Shown here: positions 56,185 through 64,000 of the stretch, in pieces | How the letters are laid out: each line of letters starts with the position of its first letter | Numbering within the stretch: the stretch's first letter is position 1 | From: Zea mays | Lineage: Eukaryota; Streptophyta; Magnoliopsida; Poales; Poaceae | DNA: 64,000 nt | NCBI RefSeq assembly: GCF_902167145.1 | Contig: NC_050098.1 | Span: forward strand, 35,272,501-35,336,500 | Direction of reading: 5' to 3' | Made by a program: the position numbers and the translations under genes | The notes under the pieces: generated by a model | Seen by the model: only the letters and a program-made list of their open reading frames with translations | Databases searched by the model: none | Told to the model about the DNA's origin: nothing

Positions 56185-57377
56185 ACAGCTTTTCTTAATG
56201 GAGAGTTGGACAAGGAAATCTATATGGAACAACCTAATGGATTTGTAGAAAAGGGTCAAGAGAACAAAGTGGACCAGTTATTAAAATCTTTATATGCCCT
56301 GAAACAAGCACCAAAGTAGTGGCATGAGAAGTTTGACACGACTCTAACGTCTTCATGCTTTGCCATCAATGAGGCAGACATGTGTGTTTGATATCGTTAT
56401 GGTGGGGTGAAGGAGTTATATTGTGCCAGTATGTGGATGATATATTGATATTTGGCACAAACGTTGATGCGATCAATGATGTCAAGTCTTTTGTATCAAA
56501 GAGTTTTGATATGAAAGATCTAGGAGAAGCTAATATGATTTTAAACAACAAGATGATTAAGGTAGATGGTGGGATTATTCTCTCGCAATCTCACTATGTT
56601 AAAAAGGTTTTGAAGCGATTTGGATTCTTTGATTGCAAACCTTCTCCAACACCTTACGGTCCCATTGTGATACTATGAAAGAACAAGAGAATTGGTTTAG
56701 ACCAATGAGATATTCTCATATCATCGATTCACTCATGTATCTTGCTAGTGCAACAAGGCTCGATATCTCGTTTGTTGTGAGCAAATTGAGCAGGTTCATG
56801 TGAAACCCCAGGACTGATCATTGGCATGCACTTGAGCATGTTATGCGCTACTTGCACGACACAATGAGCTATAGAATTCACTATTCTGGTCAACATGCAA
56901 TACTTGGAGGATATAGTGATTCGAACTGGATATCTAATGTAGATGATCTGTATGCGACTAGTAGTTATATCTTTACTATTGGTGGAGGCGCCATATCATA
57001 TAGGTCATGCAAGAAGACCATCTTGACGATGTCAACCATGGAAGCCAAGCTCGTTGCACTTGACACAACAACTGTTGAGGCAGAATGGTTGTGTGAACTC
57101 TTGATGGACTTGTCGATGGTTAAAAAAAATACTGGCTATCCTTATGAACCATGACAATCAAACTGTTATTGCCAAAGTAACAAGTTCTAAGGATAATGGG
57201 AAGTCATCAAGGCATGTCAAAAGACGATTGAAATATTTCAGGAAGTTGAGAAACTCTAGAGTTATAAGTGTGATTTATATTTGTACAAATAAAAGTATGA
57301 TAGATTCCTTTGCAAAGAGGCTACCACGTAATGTGATAGAAACCATATTGAGAGAGATGTGTATGGGATCTTTCTGA
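56185..57377 (+). pseudogene. Old copia reverse transcriptase and RNase H, 3' part
   Basis: It resumes TAFLNGELDKEIYMEQPNGF, the standard copia RT motif, exactly where the upstream half stops. YALKQAPK then a stop, a degenerate QYVDDILIFGT, SFDMKDLGEANMIL and later ATRLDISFV-like debris follow. RNase H reads GGYSDSNWISNVDDLYATSSY and STMEAKLVALDTTTVEAEWL (56843-57154) and ends near 57377. Stops and frame changes abound. Confidence 0.88.
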
Positions 57378-57520
57378 GTTTCCATAGTGGAAACCTAGTG
57401 TATGTAATCGGAGATCCTGTGAAGTAGGTCTTGGAAAGAACAAGTCATTAGTGAACTAAGAGAGTAACTTTCGACCCTCTCTGAGTAAAGATGCAATACT
57501 CTCAAATGTTGTAAGACAAG

Positions 57521-58318
57521 TGTAATACTCAAAATCGTATAAAAGGATTACATAGTGATTTCCTTATTTTATGTGCCTCGTTTGCATCATAAAAAGAGCA
57601 TAAATAAAATTTAGAGATGAATTGAAACAATTGATAAAAAATATGCATAATGTTGGAGTTATATGTTTGTGCATTAAATAAAAATAATAAGGATAATAAT
57701 AATATAATAATTCTAAAGGTTGGATTAAACCCTAAGGGCTCATTTGGTGATCGGGGATCCCGAGGGGAAGAAATCCTCTTGCTATTCAAAATTGAATTGC
57801 AAGGGGATTCCTCCCCCATGGATCCCCTCGGTATCCCTAATCACCAAATCAGCCCTAAATTAGAATTAGGGTTTTTGAAAATGAGAAGAGGAGAAACGAT
57901 ATAAAAATATAAATAATATAATTATATTTCTCAAATTGGTATTTTAACTTCACAAAAGTAATAGAGATTAATGTGGCACGAGTTTAAATTCAAAATTCGA
58001 ATTCAAACTAAACTTAGAAATGAAGAAAATAAAAAAAGAGAAAATAGAAAGAAAAGATAAAAAGAAAAAGAATTAAAGAGCTACTTGGGCCGACTGCCTC
58101 ATTTTCGGCCCATAGCGTCTTTCCCATCCCGCTCAACCCACAAACGAAACCGCGCGCGCCCTGATGTCTCTCTAACAGCGCGGGCCCACTACTCGGCCCT
58201 CTACAAACGCGCGCCAGCCACCCGTTCGCCTCACTCGCGTTATTGCCGCGGTCACAGATTAGTTGGGCCCACTTATCTGAGACGCCACGCCACGCCCCAA
58301 CTCGCCCACCTCGCGTGC
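57521..58318 (+). repeat. 5' part of a Tekay-like LTR, interrupted
   Basis: It begins TGTAATACTCAAAATCGTAT, clearly related to the TGTAACACCCTGAATTTGGG start of the LTR at 9133, and like that LTR passes into GC-rich sequence (58080-58318). The preceding 5 bp are acaag. It contains a Tourist MITE and is cut at 58318 by another LTR in the opposite direction. The remainder is not in the window. Confidence 0.65.
57736..57855. mobile_element. Tourist-like MITE (120 bp)
   Basis: GGGCTCATTTGGTGATCGGGG at the left pairs with CCCTAATCACCAAATCAGCCC at the right. The TSD taa is exact on both sides (57733-57735 and 57856-57858). It folds into a near-complete hairpin. Confidence 0.9.
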
Positions 58319-59668
58319 TGAAGCGTCCCGATCCTTTGGGACTCAAATGTGATACAATTACTAGTCCCAGGAGGCTAGTAACCACATTCCTTACTTCAAA
58401 TAGTATAGAGTTTAAATAAAAGCTATTACAATACTGGGGTACAAGCTCAAGAGAGCCAGAATATAGAGCGCAGAAGAAAGTACACTAGCCCAAGCCACAG
58501 GCAGAACTGGGTGCAGACACAGCCCTCTTAATCAAGCATAGCAGAGAAGAAGTCTTCGGCTGCTGAAAAACATAAATAAATCTGGGTGAACACACTAGGT
58601 ATTCTGCAAGCCCACCCCACTCCCGTAAAGAGAAAGGGACATATATCATACATGCTTTATTTGGTGGAGTTGAAGTCACTCTTCATTTTCTTAGAGAAAG
58701 GCAGTTGATGTAAGGTTTTCCCCAAAGACTTAAAAATAACAAAATACTCAACCACCAATGAGCTTCCCGCTCCCGTGGCCTTGTTTTCTTTTTCAGTACG
58801 CACTTACACACACATTTCCCTGTTCACGAATGTTGTAAAAACACTAATTGTCATACCACACCAGACTCGTCCATACCAGTGGACACAGACTATTCGAATA
58901 GGTTTCAACTCTGCGTAGAGGGGTACACTTTACCCACTAGTCCGGTTTCTGCGATCTCACCGTCGCGAGACCCGAATGCTGGATCTCTTTCTTCCCCCGC
59001 ATGTCCTAACCTTAACGGTTATCCGGAAGGAGTCAGGCAACCGCCATGTCCAAACCGTACAAAACATTCCCCCTCCTTATCCTCCCGGTGCTCCCCAGCC
59101 TTCATAACCCTGGGGTTGGATCGTATGAGTTCAGATTGAGTGACTGCCCACACAGTCTCGAGTGGTTGTACTATTAAAGAGTACCGGTAGGGAAGATGAC
59201 AAACCGGTCCTTATATGAGGGGACGATCCTTCTGCTCACGCCTAAACCAGCTGAGCCAACACCTTAGGCCCTCCCCTAAACCAGGGAGTCCCTGATCATC
59301 CCACTCCCAAGGTGATGAGGGTGAATACCCTTCATCGCACATCCCTTTTCAAGAGAAACCTTATTTGAAGAAACATATTGCCCTTTCTCCCAACCCACAT
59401 TTCGTATCCAAAAGATATTTGTTAATGCGGGCTATCTCTCTACTCACAATGCAAATATCCCACCCTGAAATCCCGGCCTGGGTAGTGGTAGAAAGAATAG
59501 GTAATTTATGCATCAAGGGAAGGATGGACTTGCCTTCGTCGAAGCTTTCCTGGCACAAAAGATCTACTTCCGGGAGATCGGGCTCCAGCCCTTCTTCCGG
59601 GGTTACGGGTTCCGGATCGACGGTCCCCGCTTCTTCTAGTAAAATAGACAATAAAACAATACATCAAC
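58319..59668 (-). repeat. 3' part of a third Tekay-like LTR family (minus orientation)
   Basis: On the minus strand this ends GGGACGCTTCA at 58319. Internally it has, in order, the acidic exon-like block, the TAAAGTGTACCCCTCTACGCAGAG motif (as GGGTAAAGTGTGCAACCTCTGCAGAG in the Tekay-like LTR) and an acceptor-like TTTTTCAG. This gives the orientation and family type. The 5' part is cut off by the CACTA element at 59669 and may continue beyond the window. The plus-strand 5 bp before it are cgtgc. Confidence 0.65.
58528..59635 (-). other. Acidic exon-like module in the third Tekay-like LTR (59635-59534 and 58562-58528)
   Basis: Block B follows a strong acceptor (TTTATTGTCTATTTTACTAG) and encodes EEAGTVDPEPVTPEEGLEPD on the minus strand, ending GAAG before GCAAG at 59534/59533. 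Block C follows TATGTTTTTCAG and joins in the same phase to read AAEDFFSAMLD and a stop at 58528-58530. Phase, acidity and GC-type donor equal those in the other two LTR families. Confidence 0.45.
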
Positions 59669-59950
59669 CACTACAGGAAACGCCTAAATTTTCGTGGGCC
59701 GGGATATTTTCGTCGGCCGGCCCACGAAAATATGGAAGTTATTTTCGTCGGTCACTAGGCCGACGAAAATGAGGCGTATTTTCGTGGGCCCACAAAATTT
59801 TCGTTGGCAGGCCCACGAAAATACGGAAATTATTTTCGTCGGTCACTAGGCCTACGAAAATAAGGGTTATTTTCGTGGGCCGAGGCCACACCGACGAAAA
59901 TACTTCATAACCGACCACTATTTTCGTCGGCCTGGCCCTACATCGTCGGC
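59669..59950. repeat. CACTA subterminal repeat cluster
   Basis: About a dozen copies of TTTTCGTCGGCC / TTTTCGTGGGCC or the complements (GGCCGACGAAAA, GGCCCACGAAAAT) occur in both orientations. Several form back-to-back palindromes, for example around 59709-59732 and 59743-59770. They are the expected binding sites for the element's small DNA-binding protein (TNPA-like). Confidence 0.92.
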
Positions 59951-60360
59951 CTCGGCCTTCTCTCGCTCGTTTCAAACCGTTTCAATCGAGCCGCCATCGC
60001 CGCCCGCCCGACCTCGCTGCACCGCCGCCCGCCGCCCGCATAGCAGCGCCGCCCCACAGCAGCGCCCGTGCCGCACGCTCGCGCCGCCGCCGAGCCCCAT
60101 GCCGCCCATCGCCGAGAACTTGCCTCTTCGGCGTCATCGCTAGTAACAAGGTACTTACTTAGTCGTTTTTTATTTTCATTAATTGTTATCTCATTTTTTA
60201 TTTTCATTAAATGTTATCTTGTTATATTTTTTAATGTTTAGAGTTTAGTTTTAATCGTTAACCGTAGCGAACCGTATGCGTCACCGTTCGGGAACGGCCA
60301 ACGTCACATTGGCTTGTGAGGTTCGCCGTTCCGGAATTGTCCACGTATTTTGGACAGCTT

Positions 60361-60554
60361 GAGAGTGTAAGCCGATGCTTGTGATTTGTGACATGTGCCT
60401 TACGATTGACGTGGAATTTCGGTTGTGTAACCCAGTTGTTCTCCAACACACCATGTTTAGGCGTGTGCTTGGAGAGCAGCGGGGTTATGCTGCCGAAATT
60501 TCGCGGTAATCGTAGGCTACACGTCATAAATCACAAGCATCGACCTACACTCTT
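60361..60554. repeat. Long imperfect hairpin just 5' of the CACTA transposase start
   Basis: Arms of about 95 bp pair around position 60457. GAGAGTGTAAGCCGATGCTTG at 60361 pairs with CAAGCATCGACCTACACTCTT ending at 60554, and TTACGATTGACGTGGAATTTC pairs with GAAATTTCGCGGTAATCGTAG. The loop is very short. Both strands encode nearly the same peptide-like frame because of the symmetry. It could be a nested foldback or a leader hairpin. It ends about 90 bp before the ATG. Confidence 0.85.
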
Positions 60555-60642
60555 GGGTGGGTTTAGGGCCTTTACCTAATAGGGAGTTCACCTAAGCCAT
60601 GGACGATCGTTGATGTTCTTTGACTTTTGTTTAGCCTTTGAA

Positions 60643-63029
60643 ATGGACGGTGATCGGAGGGTGATGTATGACGGGTGGAGAAAGGATGGGGCACATTCGA
60701 ATGAATGGATGGGTGTAACAAAGGCTTTTCTTGAGCACGCTTTCAAAGATGCAACTGGTCGTCTAGTGAAGTGTCCTTGCAATCGCTGCGAGAACAAGTG
60801 GCCTCAGAAGAAGGAAGAAATGGAGAAACACCTTTGCAAAAGTGGGTTTATGCCGAACTACCTTGTATGGTACCGGCATGGAGAGTCTATTAGACACGTT
60901 GACGCGGAGGTGGAACTTGATGACGATCATGATAGGATGGACGACATGTTGCATGATCTTGGTAGGGAGGTTGAAATGAACGCTGAGAAGCCGGGGCAGC
61001 TTCCACACGATGCTCAGGAATTCTTCCAGCTACTCGCCGTGGGAGAAGAGAGACTGCACGAGCACACTCAGATGTCAGTTCTTGGGACTCTCACAAGACT
61101 AATGTTGATAAAGTCGAAGCACAACATTTCAAACAGTGCTTACAACGACATCGTCCAACTGATGGGCGAGGTTCTCCCAGAGAATCATAAGTTGCCAAAG
61201 AATATGTACTTCGCAAAGAAGATGTTGGCTGGTCTTGGGATGACATATGAGAAGATCGACGTGTGTCCCAACAGTTGCATGCTATTCTTTGAGGAGGATG
61301 ACAAGCTGGACCGTTGTAAGCATTGTGAAGCTTCTAGATATGTCGAGGTGACAAATGATGAGGGTGAATTGGTAGTTACGAAGGTCGCAGCTAAGCAACT
61401 TCGTCGGTTGCCCATCATTCCTCGGCTTTCAAGGTTGTTCCTCAACAAGGAAATAGCTCTGCATATGACGTGGCCAAAGAATGATGTACGTCTCGTCACT
61501 GATCCAGACATAATGGTCCATCCGTCGGACGGTGATGCGTGGAAGGCATTTGACGAGTTTGATCCCGAATTTTCAAACGACCCTAGGAGTGTACGGCTTA
61601 GTCTATCGAAGGACGGATTCACACCTTTCAATACCAATGCAAGCCCTTACTCGTGTTGGCCTGTCTTCATTGTGCCATATAATCTTCCTCCTGAGTTGGT
61701 CAATAAAGAAGAGTTCATGTTCCTTGCACTAGTCATCCCAGGCCTCGAGCATCCAGGGCCAAAGCTGAATATGTTTGTTCGCCCTTTAATTGAAGAGCTG
61801 AAACAATTGTGGAGAGGTGTGAAGGCTTATGACAGCCATACTGAAAAGGAGTTTACCTTGCACGCTGCTTATTTGTGGTCAGTGCATGATCTGATGCCGT
61901 ATGGAGATTGGTCTGGATGGTGTGTTCATGGTCGGTTGTGCTGTCCCATATGTATGAATGATACGGATGCATTCAGATTGAAGCATGGTGGGAAAGTGTC
62001 ATTCTTTGATGCTCATCGACGTTGGACTCCATTCAAGCATGATTTCAGGAATTCGCTTACTGCATTCAGAAGTGAAGCCAAAATCAGAATGGGCCACCAA
62101 AGAGGCAAACTGCACCGCAGATAATGGCATGGCATGTTTGTCTGAAGCAAGGAGAAAATGATAGATTCCAAGGCTACGGGGAGGACCACAACTGGACCCA
62201 TATTTCATCAATATGGGAGCTTCCGTATGCAAAAGCCTTGATCATGCCGCACAACATAGACTTGATGCACCAAGAGCGTAACGTTGCTGAAAGCATCATA
62301 AGCACATGTTTCGATGTGACTGATAAAACTAAAGATAATATGAAGGCAAGAAAAGACATGGCTGAAATTTGTAAGAGACCGATGCTCGAGTTGAAAGTAA
62401 GCGATAAAGGGCATGAGAGTAGGCCGCGAGCTGATTACTGCCTCAAGCCGGATGAAAGGAAAGAAATATTTAAGTGGTTGAAGAATCTGAAATTTCCAAA
62501 TCGATATGCGGCAAATCTGAAACGGACAGTCAATCTGAAGACCGGTAAATTGATCGGTTTGAAAAGCCATGACTACCATATTATTATGGAGAGGCTGATG
62601 TCCGTGATGTTTCGAGGCTATTTTAAGGATGAGCTTTGGAGCATATTTGCAGAGCTGAGTTACTTCTATAGGGAAGTATGCGCAAAGACGGTATCGAAGA
62701 GGTTGATGCAGAAATTTGAGAAAGAAATTCCAATTCTTATTTGTAAATTTGAAAAGGTTTTCCCGCCAGGATTCTTCAATGTGATGCAACATCTAATTGT
62801 GCATTTGCCTTGGGAAGCTTTGGTAGACGGACCAGTGCAATTTAGGTGGATGTATCCTATAGAAAGGGCGTTGAAAAAGCTCAGGGCGTCTGTTCGCAAC
62901 AAGGCTAGAGTTGAAGGGTGTATTGCGGAGGCTTCTGCCCTTAAGGAGATATCTCAATTCTCAACCAGGTATTTCGCTCGAGCCAACAATGTGTTTGCGC
63001 CTTTAGTGCGACTTCATGTCGAAAATTAA
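60643..63029 (+). CDS. CACTA transposase (TNPD-like): Transposase_21 and DUF4218 regions
   Basis: This is the enzyme that cuts and joins CACTA ends. The ATG at 60643 starts MDGDRRVMYDGW, the usual start for these proteins; an in-frame ATG at 60610 is less typical. Residues about 1-80 hold the transposase-associated domain with CPCNRCENK. About 200-500 is the Transposase_21 core (NMYFAKKMLAGLGMTYEKID, CKHCEASRY, IPRLSRLF, WSVHDLMPYGDWSGWCVHG, CPICMND). The first frame ends at 62122-62124. The next frame (62124-63029) carries WELPYAKALIMPHNIDLMHQ and a DUF4218-like region (LMQKFEKEIPILICKFEKVFPPGF, WMYPIERALKKLR). The switch near 62110-62180 is either a short unrecognised intron or a frameshift; I cannot tell which. 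Confidence 0.85.
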
Positions 63030-63244
63030 TCACCCCAAAGCACCCTTCAAATTTTTGTGAATCCGGGTAAAGCAGTTGGGAAAAGGAAGTGTACGTCACA
63101 TTGAAGGATCAGATTTGAACACGCTAATGCTATATATGTATAGCAATATTGACAGCACACAGGAGGCGTTCGAGTAAGTTTTCCTCATAGTTACGTCCAT
63201 TTTCTCATCTCATAATTTCTATAGTGTGTAATCTCCATGTTTCT

Positions 63245-64000
63245 AATATGTCCAGCATGTTTGATGAAGAATGTTGAAAATCTACTAGTAAACCTATGGC
63301 CATCCAATTAGAAAATCTTCGACGTGATGGATTGAAAGGTGGACCAAACTTCATGCAGTGGTTTCTTAATTATGTTAGTAATTGTCGTTCTCTCATTGTC
63401 CATACTTAATCTTTGAATTTTGGACTTGGAAGATATAATGCATATACTAATTCCTTGTATAGGTTTCCAAAAACTCTGTGCACCCGGACTTGCAGCAAAT
63501 GGCACATACCTCTGTGTCCGTCCGGAACTATACTCGCTATGATGTAAATGGATATCGCTTCCGAACCGCGAAATTGGAGAAGAGTCGACCATTGGCAGCC
63601 ACCACCAATAGTGGTGTGTTGGCAAGTTCATATGTTGACGATGACGAAGTAGTGGACTATTACGGTGTTCTTCAAAACATTGTAGAGTTGATTTTCGATG
63701 GCCCCAAGGAACTTAAAGTCGTGTTTTTCGAGTGCGACTGGTTTGATGTTCATAGTGGGACTCGTGTCGACAAGTATGGTAATGTCGAGGTGAAGCATAG
63801 CTCTAGGATTCCGAGCAGTATGAGCGATGTTGTCCTTGCAAATCAGGCAAAACAGGTGTACTACCTGCCATATCCTCACCCAAGCCTTAGGGCTTGGTGG
63901 GTTGCAATCAAAGTCAACCCACAAGTCATCGCTCCAGAGAGTGCTGACTACGTGAGTATGAGCAGGGACAACGATGATGCTGTTTTTCAACCAGAAGCGG
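63245..64000 (+). CDS. CACTA transposase 3' exons with DUF4216-like domain (runs off the window)
   Basis: An exon at about 63290-63374 reads LENLRRDGLKGGPNFMQWFLNY. A GT-AG intron to 63462 (acceptor TTCCTTGTATAG) leads to an exon from 63463 that is open to the window end, with SVRNYTRYDVNGYRFRTAK, VDYYGVLQNIVELIF and FFECDWFDVHSGTRVDKYGN, typical of the DUF4216 domain found C-terminal in plant CACTA transposases. The join to the upstream ORF through 63030-63245 probably uses another intron (donor after QEAFE at about 63173). Confidence 0.75.

Larger units (their letters stand above)
43885..57520 (+). mobile_element. Old degenerate Ty1/copia element carrying nested insertions
   Basis: A probable 5' LTR starts TGTTGGATTTAGAGG at 43885 and is interrupted by the Huck-like solo LTR. 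Gag-pol debris follows at 46215-48896 and 56185-57377, split by Tat-type copy 3. After pol, 57378-57520 looks like the short untranslated region before a 3' LTR, but a Tekay-like LTR starts at 57521 and no copia 3' LTR is seen in the window. I could not fix the 3' end of the 5' LTR (somewhere around 46100) or find a clear PBS. Multiple stops and frameshifts make it the oldest retroelement here. Confidence 0.7.
59669..64000 (+). mobile_element. Autonomous-type CACTA (En/Spm) transposon, 5' part
   Basis: It begins CACTACAGGAAACG at 59669 after aac. Subterminal repeats (59669-59950), a GC-rich untranslated leader, a long hairpin (60361-60554) and a TNPD-type transposase gene follow. The right end lies beyond the window. 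It inserted in the minus-strand Tekay-like LTR. The coding region is largely open, unlike the other DNA transposons here. Confidence 0.9.

Noticed and set aside
60258..60579. Two overlapping small genes on opposite strands
   Set aside because: The similar peptides are an automatic result of the hairpin palindrome at 60361-60554.

Overview
The window is repeat-dense grass nuclear DNA, very probably maize (Zea mays) or a close Andropogoneae relative. The reasons are a Tekay/Del-type chromovirus with ~3.6 kb LTRs, an Opie-type Sirevirus, a solo LTR whose opening I recognise as the maize Huck family, Tat-type elements without pol, Tourist-like MITEs, and CACTA, Mutator-like and Harbinger-like DNA transposons. 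I see no ordinary single-copy host gene. Every coding region belongs to a mobile element and most are broken. Percent identities and ages are hand comparisons and approximate.

Layout. (1) 1-12716: a Tekay-like Ty3/gypsy element. Its 5' LTR is cut by the window start, an extra 339-codon ORF precedes gag-pol, gag-pol is interrupted once by an amber codon, and the 3' LTR is complete. (2) 12717-12798 plus 31973-32380: two halves of one Ulp1-like protease gene, part of a Mutator-like element whose FAR1-type transposase pseudogene follows on the minus strand (32856-36506). (3) 12799-31972: a Ty1/copia Sirevirus, with TSD catgg, inserted into that protease gene. Its pol is almost entirely gone. In its place lie a truncated minus-strand Tat-type element (16483 to ~19915), a Tekay-like LTR fragment (~19916-22360) and a plus-strand Tat-type element (~22361-29638). 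(4) 37781-43884: small DNA elements. These are a CACTA miniature, a Harbinger transposase pseudogene split by a Tourist MITE and by a tandem TRIM-like array, and two more MITEs, set in AT-rich sequence. (5) 43885-57520: an old degenerate copia element. Its 5' LTR holds a Huck-like solo LTR (44247-45645) and its reverse transcriptase is split by a complete Tat-type element (48897-56184). (6) 57521-59668: two Tekay-like LTR pieces in opposite orientation. (7) 59669 to the window end: the 5' part of an apparently autonomous CACTA element with a multi-domain transposase.

Most notable signals. The three Tat-type copies share one plan: sense gag without pol, a minisatellite, then a three-exon antisense gene with its own TATA box and introns of 71-76 bp. 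Three different Tekay-like LTR families share an exon-like acidic module bounded by splice-like sites, including a GC-type donor, and every junction keeps the same reading phase. A 90-bp-LTR retroelement forms a four-LTR tandem array inside one perfect 5-bp TSD.
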